A stretch of DNA of 64,000 bases from Rhodococcus_F sp040656415 (GCF_040656415.1 NZ_JBFAMC010000001.1:1798001-1862000); one strand, 5' to 3'; positions 52,105 to 61,662 are shown, numbered from the stretch's first letter. Notes: generated by a model from the sequence alone, not told the origin. Numbers and translations are program-made.

Positions 52105-52710
52105 ATGACTACCCTGATCGCCACAGCGCTCCCCGTCAGTTCCACGCTTTCCAACTACTCGGCTCTGCCCATGGCAGCAGACCTTCCGGACGGCGTCGAT
52201 CTCTCGGCCGTGATCGCGGATGTGTCCCACGACGGGGTATCGGCGCCTCCCGACGAGGTCGCCGACCTGACCGCGGTGGTGGACCGGGCGGCCGAGCACG
52301 GCATGAAGTTGAGCATCGTCGTGGTGGACAGAGATCCCATCCTCGATTCGCAACTTCGCGACCTCGCTACCGAGGTCGGGGAGGTAGAAGGCGGCACGGT
52401 CTTGGTGCTGAGCCCCCATCGAGTCGGAACTTACAGCGACTCGATCAGTCGGGTGCTGCTCGAATCGGGTCAGGATTACACCTACACCGGAAATCCGGTG
52501 GTCGCGGCCAACAATTTCGTTGACGAGGTCGTGGAACCCAGCCTCCCGTGGGCCTTGTTCACGGTGATACTCATCGCTGTCGTTCTCATCGCGTCGGCCG
52601 CCACCGTCACCGCAAAGTTGCGTCGGGTGGCCAAGAATCGCGGCGCAACGTCGCACGAGGGAAGTGGCGCCGCTGACGCGCCCGCCCCACCGGAGCAACG
52701 GAACCCCTGA
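52105..52710 (+). CDS. Membrane protein of unknown function (Rv1476-like)
   Basis: A 201-residue protein with an extracytoplasmic-looking N-terminal domain (residues ~25-135; LPDGVDLSAVIADVSHDGVS and MKLSIVVVDRDPILD), one transmembrane helix near 148-168 (PWALFTVILIAVVLIASAAT) and a basic, then Ala/Pro-rich cytoplasmic tail. No catalytic motif is recognised. It lies divergently from acn and ahead of rip and moxR, as Rv1476 does in mycobacteria, which hints at an envelope role. ATG at 52105 has GATGAGAG just ahead; an in-frame ATG at 52171 is another possible start. Confidence 0.8.
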   Translation: MTTLIATALPVSSTLSNYSALPMAADLPDGVDLSAVIADVSHDGVSAPPDEVADLTAVVDRAAEHGMKLSIVVVDRDPILDSQLRDLATEVGEVEGGTVLVLSPHRVGTYSDSISRVLLESGQDYTYTGNPVVAANNFVDEVVEPSLPWALFTVILIAVVLIASAATVTAKLRRVAKNRGATSHEGSGAADAPAPPEQRNP

Positions 52711-53119
52711 CACACCGGGACTCCCCGAGTTCCGTGGTCTCGAATCGCGAGATCTGAACTCCCAGGGCGCTGGCCGGCAGGTTCGAAACTTGCCGTTCGG
52801 TTGCCGCCCCCTGCACTGCTGCGAATCGGTCGTACCGACGAATCCACCCGCCGACATTTGCGCTGGTCGAATTACCAATGTGTTATTTGTGACTAATGTT
52901 TCCGAAGAGTTCATATGTGTCGTACGGTGCAATTGGCGCTATTGGGGAAGAAGGGTCACGATCTAGTGATTGGTACCCAGAGTGACGACAATGCGGTAAT
53001 CGACATCCGAGCGTTGAAGGGTATGTCTGCAGGATTTCTCCCCACGGCGAGCACAGCGATGTGCGAGAGGTTTCGCGCGACGCAACTGCGTGGTCGGTGC
53101 AGAACCGAGGGAGAAAGTT
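52711..53119. other. Intergenic leader ahead of the rip gene
   Basis: About 400 bases. A weak TCTCG-AATCG-CGAGA hairpin near 52738-52752 may end the upstream gene. The centre (52870-52925) is AT-rich for this genome (CCAATGTGTTATTTGTGAC) and is a candidate promoter. A regulated 5' leader for the cell-wall hydrolase is plausible, but no known riboswitch could be matched with confidence. No credible gene. Confidence 0.45.
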
Positions 53120-54613
53120 GTGAGGCGACAAGCACGATGTGGAGCGAGACACCGTAACTCTTGTGGTGCGCGTAGTCGCGGTGTCCGTCTTGTGATCGGA
53201 CTGGGCATCGTCGCCGCCTTGGTGGGTACTGCAACAGGTCCGGCCTCCGCCGTGCCGCCTCCGCCACCCAATCCGTCGGATTCCGAGATCGCCCAGGCCC
53301 AGGCGCAGGTGAACGCGGGCGTGGGCGAAGTCAGCAATCTGATCGAAGAGGTGGCATCGGCGGATGAACAACTCGCCCAACTCGACAACGAGGTGGCGAT
53401 CAAGCGTGAGGGTGTGAACAAGGCCCTGGTCGATCTGCAGAATGCGCGAAGCGCCGCCGACGAAGCAGCGCGCGTCGCTGCAGCGTCGGAGCAGGCGCTG
53501 CAAGATGCGGGGACGCAGATCGAACTCGCACAGGAGGAGTTCGACGAGTACATCCGGTCGAGTTACACCCGAGGAACCAATGCCTCCGCCCTTTCTACGC
53601 TGTTGGGGGCACAGGGGCCGGGCGACGTCCTCGATCGCGCGCTGGTTCTGAAACTCCTGGCCGAGAGCCAGAAGTCGACGCTCGACAACTTGCAGCGCGC
53701 ACGAACAGAGCAAGCCAATCGGTATTCCGCTGCCCGGGAAGCAAAGCAGCAGGCGGACGCGGCCGCGGACCGGGCGGAAGAGATGAAGGTGGTGGCCGAG
53801 CGGGCGATCGAGGTCGCGCGGTCTGCACTGCAGGATCAGGAAGTAGTGAAGGCGCAGATCGAGGAAAGCCGCGCGGCAGCGCAGGCTCGGCTCGATGCGG
53901 CCCGCGGCAACGTGGCGGGTCTGCAGAGCCAGCGCGAGGCGTACGTTGCTTGGGACGAGCAGCGCCGTGCCGAGGAGGAACAGCAGGCTGCGGAGGAGGC
54001 CGCTGCAAGGGTCGCGGCCGATGAGGCGTCCCGTCAGCGGGCTGCCGATCTCGCCGCTCGGCAGCCTTCGCACACCGCGATCGACGAGGATGTGGGGAGG
54101 TACACGGGGGGCGATACGTTCAACGGGGAGGTGACAACTCCGACATTGCCCCCGGATTCGAAGCCGTCGGGTGGCGCCCTACCGACCGGAAGTGCAGCCA
54201 TCGAAACCGTGATCGATCGTGGTCTGTCCCAGTTGGGTGTCCAGTACGCCTGGGGAGGCGGCGACGAGAACGGGCCCACCTTGGGGATCAGGGATGGCGG
54301 AGTCGCCGACAGCTACGGTGACTTCAACAAGGTCGGGTTCGACTGTTCCGGACTGATGATCTATGCCTTCGCCGGGATCGGGATCTCGCTACCGCACTAC
54401 TCCGGCTACCAGTACACGGCTGGCAAGCAGGTTCCCTCTGAGGAGATGAGGCGGGGTGACATGATTTTCTACGGGCCGAACGCCAGTCGGCACGTTGCCC
54501 TGTACCTCGGCAATGGTGAGATGCTCGAAGCCCCGCAATCCGGATCACAGGTCAAGATCTCACCGGTGCGGTGGGATGGCATGACCCCTTACGTTGTCCG
54601 TATGGTGTCGTGA
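53120..54613 (+). CDS. ripA: NlpC/P60 peptidoglycan endopeptidase, RipA-like
   Basis: A secreted cell-wall hydrolase of about 497 residues that cleaves peptide stems during septum splitting. It has a signal peptide (VRLVIGLGIVAALVGTATGPASA), a long coiled coil (about residues 60-310, with Glu/Ala/Gln-rich heptads), a Pro/Thr/Ser linker, and a C-terminal NlpC/P60 domain. Catalytic Cys is in VGFDCSGLMIYAF, His in SRHVALYLGNG and the third polar residue just after (EAPQ). GTG at 53120 with GAGGGAG seven bases upstream is the best start; 53090 lacks one. Only one such gene is here, whereas M. tuberculosis has ripA and ripB in tandem. In homologues the coiled coil blocks the active site until processed. 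Confidence 0.93.
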   Translation: MRRQARCGARHRNSCGARSRGVRLVIGLGIVAALVGTATGPASAVPPPPPNPSDSEIAQAQAQVNAGVGEVSNLIEEVASADEQLAQLDNEVAIKREGVNKALVDLQNARSAADEAARVAAASEQALQDAGTQIELAQEEFDEYIRSSYTRGTNASALSTLLGAQGPGDVLDRALVLKLLAESQKSTLDNLQRARTEQANRYSAAREAKQQADAAADRAEEMKVVAERAIEVARSALQDQEVVKAQIEESRAAAQARLDAARGNVAGLQSQREAYVAWDEQRRAEEEQQAAEEAAARVAADEASRQRAADLAARQPSHTAIDEDVGRYTGGDTFNGEVTTPTLPPDSKPSGGALPTGSAAIETVIDRGLSQLGVQYAWGGGDENGPTLGIRDGGVADSYGDFNKVGFDCSGLMIYAFAGIGISLPHYSGYQYTAGKQVPSEEMRRGDMIFYGPNASRHVALYLGNGEMLEAPQSGSQVKISPVRWDGMTPYVVRMVS

Positions 54614-54740
54614 CCATGACGACGATGCCGTAATCTGCGGTAAGGATCATGCTTGGTGGCGCGGGGGCTGCTTGCACCTGGAATAGTTGAGCAGGTACGT
54701 GTACGGGCGGAACGAATTAGGTGGAAGCGGTGGATTCTTG

Positions 54741-55982
54741 GTGACCTCACGTGATGATGCGGTGTCGGATGGTGCAGACAAGGTTGAGTCGTCCTCCCAG
54801 ACCGCTGCCGAAAATGTGAAGACCGGTGGTACGGGAAACGGATCGGGCCCCCAGACCGAGCCGAATTCGTCTTCGAACAACCCAGGCTCAGCTACCACGC
54901 CGACGGCATCCCCCGCCTCCAGTCTCGCCGCCGATGTGCAGACGTTGGAGCGGGCGATCTATGAGGTCAAGCGCGTGATCGTCGGACAAGATCGCCTCGT
55001 GGAGCGGATCCTGGTCGGGCTCCTGGCGAAGGGACACGTGCTACTCGAAGGTGTGCCCGGTGTCGCAAAGACGTTGGCTGTGGAGACGTTTGCGCGTGTG
55101 GTCGGCGGTTCTTTCTCACGTGTCCAGTTCACCCCCGACCTGGTGCCCACCGACCTCATCGGTACGCGGATCTACCGACAGGGCCGCGAGGAATTCGACA
55201 CCGAACTCGGACCCGTAGTCGCCAACTTCGTTCTGGCCGACGAGATCAACCGCGCACCGGCCAAGGTGCAGTCGGCTCTGCTCGAGGTCATGGCCGAGCG
55301 GCACGTGTCGATCGGCGGCAAGCGGTACCACATGCCTGACCCGTTCCTGGTCATGGCCACGCAGAACCCGATCGAGAACGAGGGTGTCTACCCCCTGCCC
55401 GAGGCGCAGCGCGACCGGTTCCTGTTCAAGATCCTGGTCGACTACCCCACGGTGGAGGAGGAGCGCGAGATCGTCTACCGGATGGGTGTCGCCGCACCGG
55501 AACCCCACCAGGTGCTCGATCCCCAGGAACTCGTGCGCCTGCAGAAGGTGGCGAGTGGCGTGTTCGTCCATCATGCGCTCGTCGACTACGTGGTCCGGGT
55601 GATCGCCGCTACCCGCACACCGATCGAAGTCGGTCTACAGGATGTGGACGGGTGGATCGCGTACGGTGCATCTCCGCGCGCCACGCTGGGCATCATTTCC
55701 TCGGCACGCGCCCTCGCGCTGTTGCGCGGCCGCGACTATGTCGTGCCGCAGGACGTGCTCGATATCATCCCGGATGTCTTGCGGCACCGTCTCGTGCTGT
55801 CGTATGACGCGTTGGCCGACGAGGTGACCCCCGATGACGTCATCTCCCGCGTACTGCAGACCGTGGGTCTGCCACAGATCGCTGCCCAGCCGACGCCGCT
55901 TGCACCCGTTGCCGGGCATGACGGATCTACAGGTCAGCCGGCACCCATGCCCGGACCGACAGCGATGAGCCAGTCACGGTGA
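54741..55982 (+). CDS. moxR1: MoxR family AAA+ ATPase
   Basis: MoxR ATPases are chaperone-like AAA+ proteins that activate VWA-domain partners. Walker A is LLEGVPGVAKTLAVE, Walker B is FVLADEINRAPAKVQ and sensor 1 is VMATQNPIENEGVYPLPEAQ, with arginine finger context QRDRFLF. A Ser/Gly/Thr-rich, probably disordered N-terminal ~70 residues precede the domain. The start is uncertain: GTG at 54741 gives 413 residues; an ATG at 54687 would add 18. It heads moxR-DUF58-VWA, the standard three-gene module, and its stop overlaps the next start (GTGA). Confidence 0.93.
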   Translation: MTSRDDAVSDGADKVESSSQTAAENVKTGGTGNGSGPQTEPNSSSNNPGSATTPTASPASSLAADVQTLERAIYEVKRVIVGQDRLVERILVGLLAKGHVLLEGVPGVAKTLAVETFARVVGGSFSRVQFTPDLVPTDLIGTRIYRQGREEFDTELGPVVANFVLADEINRAPAKVQSALLEVMAERHVSIGGKRYHMPDPFLVMATQNPIENEGVYPLPEAQRDRFLFKILVDYPTVEEEREIVYRMGVAAPEPHQVLDPQELVRLQKVASGVFVHHALVDYVVRVIAATRTPIEVGLQDVDGWIAYGASPRATLGIISSARALALLRGRDYVVPQDVLDIIPDVLRHRLVLSYDALADEVTPDDVISRVLQTVGLPQIAAQPTPLAPVAGHDGSTGQPAPMPGPTAMSQSR

Positions 55983-56968
55983 CTGCACGTACTGCCGGCG
56001 CGCCCGGCGCCGGATCGCCACCGGCGTTCCGATCCGGAAATCTCCGAGACCCTGAGCTCACGGCCGCATTGCGGACGCTGGAACTGACCGTCCGCCGTCG
56101 TCTCGATGGCGTGCTGCACGGTGATCATTTCGGCCTGATTCCGGGGCCGGGTTCGGAGCCGGGAGATGCGCGCGAGTATCAGCCCGGCGACGATGTGCGT
56201 CAGATGGATTGGTCGGTGACTGCACGGACGACCCATCCACATGTCCGTCAATCGGTGGCGGACCGGGAACTCGAGACATGGCTCGTCATCGACCTGTCAT
56301 CCAGCCTCGATTTCGGCACCGCAAGCTGCGAGAAGCGCGATCTCGTGGTGGCCGCCGCAGCCGCCGTCACACACCTGACCAGCGGCGGCGGCAACCGCAT
56401 CGGGGCGATCATCTCGACTGGCCACAAGTCCACTCGCATCCCTGCGCGCGGCGGCCGGACCCATGTGCAGGCGATGTTGCGGCAGATCGCGACGACTCCG
56501 CACGCTCCTGACGGGGTACGAGGCGACTTGCAAGGTGCGGTCGAGTCCTTGCGGCGACCGCAGCGCCGACGCGGTCTCGCTGTTGTCATCAGTGACTTCT
56601 TGGGGCCGATCGATTGGGAGCGATCGCTACGCGCGATCTCCGGACGGCACGACCTCCTCGGTGTCGAGGTTCTCGACCCGAGGGACCTGGAACTGCCCGA
56701 CCTAGGGGATGTCGTGCTGCACGACCCCGAGTCCGGACGCACCAGAGAGTTCACGACCACACCACGCCTGCGCGCCGATTTCGCGCGGGCGGCGGAGGAG
56801 CACCGCCTGCAGGTGTCGCAGGCTCTGCGGCGGTGCAGCGCCCCGCTGCTGAGTTTGCGGACCGATCGGGACTGGATCTCGGACGTCGTGCGCTTCGTGT
56901 CCGCCCGAAAGCACAGCTTCGGGACCGCGATGAATCAAGGATCCACAAACAAGGGGTCGCGCCGGTGA
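55979..56968 (+). CDS. DUF58 domain protein
   Basis: A 329-residue soluble protein of the DUF58 family, regularly found between MoxR and VWA genes. The conserved GDAREYQPGDDVRQMDWSVTART motif, near residue 60, is the family hallmark; then comes a vWA-like fold (WLVIDLSSSLDFG, with the DxSxS metal site, and LAVVISDFLGPIDW). It probably binds MoxR and works on the envelope. The GTG start overlaps the moxR stop and its own TGA overlaps the next start, so the three are translationally coupled. Confidence 0.92.
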   Translation: MTARTAGAPGAGSPPAFRSGNLRDPELTAALRTLELTVRRRLDGVLHGDHFGLIPGPGSEPGDAREYQPGDDVRQMDWSVTARTTHPHVRQSVADRELETWLVIDLSSSLDFGTASCEKRDLVVAAAAAVTHLTSGGGNRIGAIISTGHKSTRIPARGGRTHVQAMLRQIATTPHAPDGVRGDLQGAVESLRRPQRRRGLAVVISDFLGPIDWERSLRAISGRHDLLGVEVLDPRDLELPDLGDVVLHDPESGRTREFTTTPRLRADFARAAEEHRLQVSQALRRCSAPLLSLRTDRDWISDVVRFVSARKHSFGTAMNQGSTNKGSRR

Positions 56969-57945
56969 GCCTGTCCCAGTTCACGTCACCGTGGTGGCTG
57001 CTGTTCCTACTGGTCGTTGTCGCACTGGTAGCGGGGTACGTGTGGGTGCAACGTCAACGGCAGAAGCACACACTCCGTTTCACGAACTTCGCTCTTCTCG
57101 AGAAGGTTGCCCCCTCGCGGCCAGGACGTGCCCGACACATCCCCGCCCTGCTGCTGGTGCTGGCGTTGGTGTTCTTCACCGTCGCCCTGGCCGGCCCAAC
57201 CGCGGACAAGCGGGTGCCGCGAAACCGAGCCACGGTGATACTCGTCATCGACGTCTCGCTGTCGATGAAAGCGACCGATGTGAAACCGAGCAGGCTCGCT
57301 GCCGCGCAGGATGCCGCCAAGTCGTTCGCCGACGGTCTCACACCGGGAATCAACCTCGGACTCGTATCGTTCGCGGGTACAGCCTCGGTGCTGGTCTCAC
57401 CGACGACGAACAGGGAGGCGACGAAGGTCGCGATCGACAATCTCCAGTTGAGCGAACGGACAGCCACCGGCGAGGCCATCTTCACCTCGCTGCAATCGAT
57501 CGACACGCTGGCCACCGTGCTCGGCGGCGGTGATCAGGCGCCACCCGCCCGCATCGTTTTGCTCTCGGACGGCAAGCAGACGGTGCCGGAAAGTCCCGAC
57601 GACCCCCGCGGCGGTTTCACGGCGGCGAGGCTGGCGAGGGACAAGAACGTTCCCATTTCGACTATCTCGTTCGGGACGAGCTACGGAACGGTCGAGATCG
57701 AGCACCAGCGCATCCCCGTGCCCGTCGACGATCCTTCGCTGCGGGAGATCGCCGATCTGTCCGGCGGCAGCTTCTTCACCGCCTCGAGCCTCGAGGAATT
57801 GCGGGACGTCTACGACACCCTCGAGGAACAAATCGGGTACGAGACCACACGCGGCGACGCGAGCCGCCCCTGGATCGTCCTGGGGGTTCTGTCCGCAACG
57901 TCCGGGCTGGTACTCGCGCTGGTGCTGCGCCAACGGTTGCCGTGA
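56965..57945 (+). CDS. Membrane-anchored von Willebrand A domain protein
   Basis: A 326-residue protein with two N-terminal membrane helices (WWLLFLLVVVALVAGYVW and HIPALLLVLALVFFTVALAG), a VWA domain with an intact MIDAS (VILVIDVSLSMKATD) and a C-terminal helix (IVLGVLSATSGLVLALVL). It is the counterpart of Rv1481 and the presumed client of the MoxR ATPase. GTG at 56965 overlaps the previous stop (GTGA). A long upstream open frame inside the DUF58 gene is not coding. 62 bases separate it from fabG1. Confidence 0.93.
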   Translation: MSLSQFTSPWWLLFLLVVVALVAGYVWVQRQRQKHTLRFTNFALLEKVAPSRPGRARHIPALLLVLALVFFTVALAGPTADKRVPRNRATVILVIDVSLSMKATDVKPSRLAAAQDAAKSFADGLTPGINLGLVSFAGTASVLVSPTTNREATKVAIDNLQLSERTATGEAIFTSLQSIDTLATVLGGGDQAPPARIVLLSDGKQTVPESPDDPRGGFTAARLARDKNVPISTISFGTSYGTVEIEHQRIPVPVDDPSLREIADLSGGSFFTASSLEELRDVYDTLEEQIGYETTRGDASRPWIVLGVLSATSGLVLALVLRQRLP

Positions 57946-58007
57946 TCGCCGTTGCACCCCAGCGGGTCCGGAGATTCCGTCACACCTGAACATATAGGTT
58001 GATTCCC

Positions 58008-58757
58008 ATGTCTAACCCACACACTATCGACGACTCGGTCCGAACGGCCTCCACTCCGCGCTCGGTACTTGTCACTGGAGGTAACCGCGGAATCGGCCTC
58101 TCCGTCGCACAACGCCTCGCGGCGGACGGACACAAGGTCGCGGTCACCCACCGAGGATCGGGCGCGCCTGAGGGCTTGTTCGGCGTCAAATGCGACGTCA
58201 CCGACTCGGATTCCATCGACCGCGCGTTCAAGGAAGTGGAAGCGCACCAAGGTCCGGTCGAGGTCCTCGTCGCCAACGCCGGTATCACCGACGACACGCT
58301 GATCATGCGTATGACCGAAGACCAGTTCACCTCGGTCATCGACGCCAACCTCACCGGGGCGTTCCGGGTCGCCAAGCGGGCCACCCGCTCGATGCTGCGC
58401 GCCCGTTTCGGCCGATTCGTGTTCCTCGGGTCCGTTGTCGGCCTCGCCGGTGGCCCCGGTCAGGTGAACTACGCGGCCTCGAAGGCGGGTGTGGTCGGGA
58501 TCGCTCGGTCCCTGACACGCGAACTGGGTTCCCGTTCGATCACGGCCAATGTGGTGGCGCCGGGATTCATCGACACCGACATGACCGCAGTGCTCGATGA
58601 CAAGTACAAGGAAATGATCACCGGCGCGGTTCCGTTGCAGCGGCAGGGCAAGCCGGAGGAGGTCGCCGCAGTGGTGAGCTTCCTGGCTTCCGACGACTCG
58701 GCTTATGTCTCCGGCGCGGTGATCCCCGTCGACGGGGGCCTCGGCATGGGCCACTAG
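58008..58757 (+). CDS. fabG1: 3-oxoacyl-ACP reductase MabA
   Basis: MabA reduces beta-ketoacyl-ACP with NADPH in the FAS-II system that elongates mycolic acid precursors. It is a 249-residue SDR: VLVTGGNRGIGLSVAQ near residue 22, LVANAGITDD, catalytic Ser in FVFLGSVVGLAG and the Tyr/Lys pair in NYAASKAGV. ATG at 58008 lies 12 bases after CATATAGG with no strong ribosome site, so transcription may begin close by; a TTG at 57999 is an alternative. It is followed by inhA, the conserved mycolate pair. Confidence 0.95.
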   Translation: MSNPHTIDDSVRTASTPRSVLVTGGNRGIGLSVAQRLAADGHKVAVTHRGSGAPEGLFGVKCDVTDSDSIDRAFKEVEAHQGPVEVLVANAGITDDTLIMRMTEDQFTSVIDANLTGAFRVAKRATRSMLRARFGRFVFLGSVVGLAGGPGQVNYAASKAGVVGIARSLTRELGSRSITANVVAPGFIDTDMTAVLDDKYKEMITGAVPLQRQGKPEEVAAVVSFLASDDSAYVSGAVIPVDGGLGMGH

Positions 58758-58802
58758 CCCCCTTGCAATTCCCGGACATCTTCATCAACAGGAGGACACC
58801 TC

Positions 58803-59600
58803 ATGGGTGGATTGCTCGAAGGTAAGACCATTCTCGTCACCGGAATCATCACGGACGCCTCGATCGCGTTCCACGTTGCGAAAGTTGCCCAGGAGCAGGG
58901 CGCCAAGGTGATCATCACCGGATTCGGCCGACTCCGGCTGATCGATCGCATCGCGAAGCGCCTGCCGCAACCGGTGCCGCCCGCGCTCGAGCTCGATGTG
59001 CAGGACCCCGAGCACCTCGCGAGCCTTGCCGACCGTATCCGCGAGATCGCCCCCGAAGGTGTCGATGGTGTCGTGCATTCGATCGCCTTCGCCCCGCGGT
59101 CCTGCCTGGGCAACCCGTTCCTGGATGCACCGTGGTCCGATGTGGGGATGGCCCTCGAGGTGTCTGCCTACTCGTACGCCTCACTGTCGAAGGCGTTGCT
59201 ACCCGTCCTGAACGACAACGCATCGATCGTCGGCATGGACTTCGATCCCGCCCGCGCGGTCCCGTTCTACAACTGGATGGGCGTCGCCAAGGCCACCCTC
59301 GAATCCGTGAACCGCTACGTGGCCAAGGAAGTCGGCGACCGGGGCATCCGCTCGAACCTCGTCGCGGCAGGGCCGATCAAAACTCTCGCCGCCAAAGCTA
59401 TCGCCGGGACCGCCACCGACGATGCCAAACAGTTGAACGAACTCAACACCGCGTGGGACGAGCGCGCACCCATCGGCTGGAATGTCGACGATCCGGAACC
59501 GGTCGCGAAGACCGTGTGCACCGTGCTGTCCGACTGGTTGCCCGGCACCACGGCGTCGATCATCTACGTCGACGGCGGTGCCCACGCGATGGCCGGCTAG
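58803..59600 (+). CDS. inhA: Enoyl-ACP reductase InhA
   Basis: InhA reduces trans-2-enoyl-ACP with NADH, the last step of each FAS-II cycle, and is the isoniazid/ethionamide target in mycobacteria. The 265-residue protein has the NADH loop GIITDASIAFHVAKVA, a Ser in VVHSIAFAP at about position 93 (equivalent to Ser94 of the M. tuberculosis enzyme), and the catalytic Tyr/Lys at about 156 and 163 in YNWMGVAK. The substrate-loop region (LAAKAIAGTATDDAKQ) is a little shorter than in mycobacteria. GGAGG lies nine bases before the ATG. It follows fabG1 by 45 bases. Confidence 0.96.
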   Translation: MGGLLEGKTILVTGIITDASIAFHVAKVAQEQGAKVIITGFGRLRLIDRIAKRLPQPVPPALELDVQDPEHLASLADRIREIAPEGVDGVVHSIAFAPRSCLGNPFLDAPWSDVGMALEVSAYSYASLSKALLPVLNDNASIVGMDFDPARAVPFYNWMGVAKATLESVNRYVAKEVGDRGIRSNLVAAGPIKTLAAKAIAGTATDDAKQLNELNTAWDERAPIGWNVDDPEPVAKTVCTVLSDWLPGTTASIIYVDGGAHAMAG

Positions 59601-59649
59601 GACCGCCCCGGAGAGTGCGCGGCGAAACGACACCACGAAAATGGGCATT

Positions 59650-60738
59650 ATGAGCGCTGTGAATTCGACGAACGAGGCCGATGCGCAATTCGACGCCCTG
59701 CTCGTCCTGTCGTTCGGGGGCCCGGAGAAGCCTGACGACGTGCGCCCCTTCCTCGAGAACGTCACTCGGGGAAGGGGAGTGCCGCCCGAACGCCTGGATG
59801 CCGTTGCCGAGCACTACATGCATTTCGGTGGTGTGTCGCCGATCAATGCCCTCAACCGCGACATCATCGCCCGCGTCGAGACCGAATTGGCAAGTGCGGG
59901 AATCGATGTGCCCGTCTACTTCGGGAACCGTAACTGGCATCCGATGGTCGAGGATACGGTGTCGCAGATGACCAGGGACGGCGTGGGCTCGGCCCTCGTC
60001 TTTCCGACCTCCGCATGGGGCGGGTACTCGGGTTGCCGCCAGTACCACGAGGACATTTCGCGCGCTCGGGCGGCAGTCGGCGACGACGCGCCGACGCTCG
60101 TCAAGTTGCGGCACTACTACGATCATCCGCTGTTTCTCGACGCAATGGCCGACGCGGTGCGCGCCGCCCGCGAGGAGTTGCCCGCAGCGAACCGTGACAC
60201 CGCCCGGGTTGTGTTCACCGCCCACTCGATCCCCACCGCGGCCGACGCTACGGGAGGCCCGCCGGAGGCGGGCGGTCACCTCTACAGCAGGCAGGTTGCC
60301 GAAGCTGCACGGCTGGTGGCGCAGACGCTCGGCCTGGAAGATTACGACCTGGTGTGGCAGTCCCGTTCCGGTCCGCCGCAGGTGCCCTGGCTCGAACCCG
60401 ACATCGTCGACCACCTCGATGCCCTTCACGCACGAGGGACGGCTGGTGTAGTCGTCGTACCCGTGGGGTTTGTGTCCGATCATCTCGAGGTGGTGTGGGA
60501 CCTCGACACCGAGGCCAGAGATCGCGCCGCCGAACTCGGTATGGCATTTGCCCGGGCCGCGACCGCCGGGGCCGATCCGCGGTTCGCGCAACTCGTCGTC
60601 GACTTGGTGCGCGCAAGGCTCGAGGGCGAAAGTCCGCGCCGCGCCGGTATCGAGCCATTGCTCGGTGCCGGGTGCAACGGACAGTTGTGTACACCGGGGT
60701 GCTGCGCATTGCCGGAGCGTCGACGTCCGGTGAGCTGA
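59650..60738 (+). CDS. hemH: Ferrochelatase / coproporphyrin ferrochelatase
   Basis: This enzyme inserts iron into the porphyrin near the end of heme synthesis; in Gram-positive bacteria the substrate is coproporphyrin III (CpfC). Motifs are LLVLSFGGPEKPDDV, the metal-site VVFTAHSIPTAAD, QSRSGPPQVPWLEPD and VVPVGFVSDHLEVVWDLDTE. Four cysteines, one in YSGCRQYHED and three in CNGQLCTPGCC (of four there), fit the [2Fe-2S] cluster known in actinobacterial ferrochelatases. The start is uncertain between 59641 and 59650. It lies in the fabG1-inhA-hemH order conserved in mycobacteria; ctaA/ctaB supply the later heme A steps. Confidence 0.94.
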   Translation: MSAVNSTNEADAQFDALLVLSFGGPEKPDDVRPFLENVTRGRGVPPERLDAVAEHYMHFGGVSPINALNRDIIARVETELASAGIDVPVYFGNRNWHPMVEDTVSQMTRDGVGSALVFPTSAWGGYSGCRQYHEDISRARAAVGDDAPTLVKLRHYYDHPLFLDAMADAVRAAREELPAANRDTARVVFTAHSIPTAADATGGPPEAGGHLYSRQVAEAARLVAQTLGLEDYDLVWQSRSGPPQVPWLEPDIVDHLDALHARGTAGVVVVPVGFVSDHLEVVWDLDTEARDRAAELGMAFARAATAGADPRFAQLVVDLVRARLEGESPRRAGIEPLLGAGCNGQLCTPGCCALPERRRPVS

Positions 60739-60799
60739 TCACCGAGCATCCGCGGCGCCCAACCTCCGTTGTCGGCCTCCGCTCGTCGGGAACGTGATT

Positions 60800-61603
60800 T
60801 CAGGCTTCGGCGGTGGCGTTGATTGCGGCGCCTCGTGCGGAGCGGACCACGGACCACAGTGGGCGCAGGAGGTCTTCGACGGTGGCGGCCCCGGTGGCGC
60901 TTACGGTGCGGTCGGGCGCGGACTTCTCGGCAACGCCGAGGATCGCGGCCACACGATCGGCGGAGTCCAGAATCCGGAGCGCGCGCGCAGGCATCTCTGC
61001 GGGGTATCGGTGGCGTGATGACCGCGCCAACGCGTCCGCGACGAGCGCGCGGGGATCGTTGCCCGAAGCGGTGTCGAGCAGTTCGAGGGTCTCGAGCGCC
61101 TTTGCGGCGTCTCGCACGGCTTCCCGCATGCCGTATTCGGCCTCGCCGAGGCCGATGTGGTGGAGGTCGAGCGGGATGTGGTCGATGGCGTATACCGTCC
61201 ACCGGAGTACATCTGGTCCCTCCGTACTCGGGATCAGTCCCAGTCCGGGGCCCCCAGGCGCGCCCGCCAGGATTCCCTCACCCGCGCGGAGCGCCGCGGC
61301 GGCGAACTCCGTTCCCGCCGGAAGCCCGCGTACATCGCCGGGACCGGGAAGTACCAAGCGTAGGTGCGGTTCCGGGTCGGCCGCTGCCCGTCGAATGGGC
61401 GGCAGTAGGGCGGCCACCCCGACGTCGCGGGGATCGGGCCAGGGCAACCCGGTGAGGCCCGCCGTCTCCTCGTTCTCCGCGCACACGAGATGCATCGGTG
61501 CCCAGCCGTGCATGGCGTCGATGACGTGGTCGGGTGCGCTCTTGCCGACGAGCCACGAACGGGCCCACACGGTGAGAGTGGCGCTGGGTGAGGTCACGAT
61601 CAC
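60800..61603 (-). CDS. Conserved actinobacterial hypothetical (Rv1486c-like)
   Basis: A soluble protein of about 267 residues, of unknown function. It is Ala/Gly/Pro-rich with few recognisable motifs (LPWPDPRDVGVAALLPPIRR, PLDLHHIGLGEAEYGMREAV, a C-terminal SARGAAINATAEA). No signal peptide, membrane helix or metal site is clear. Position between hemH and nfeD on the opposite strand matches Rv1486c. GTG at 61603 is used; another GTG lies two codons later. It converges on hemH with 61 bases between. Confidence 0.75.
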   Translation of the reverse strand: MIVTSPSATLTVWARSWLVGKSAPDHVIDAMHGWAPMHLVCAENEETAGLTGLPWPDPRDVGVAALLPPIRRAAADPEPHLRLVLPGPGDVRGLPAGTEFAAAALRAGEGILAGAPGGPGLGLIPSTEGPDVLRWTVYAIDHIPLDLHHIGLGEAEYGMREAVRDAAKALETLELLDTASGNDPRALVADALARSSRHRYPAEMPARALRILDSADRVAAILGVAEKSAPDRTVSATGAATVEDLLRPLWSVVRSARGAAINATAEA

Positions 61604-61662
61604 CGAGCATAGGACGGCGTGGCAGCGCACCTGTACCCACCGCGCCGCATACGGTTGTCGCT

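Noticed and set aside
52711..53119. A c-di-AMP (ydaO-type) riboswitch or MtrA box ahead of the rip gene
   Set aside because: Cell-wall hydrolase genes in actinobacteria can have these, but I could not line up the conserved helices or the repeated MtrA motif by eye. A covariance-model search would decide.
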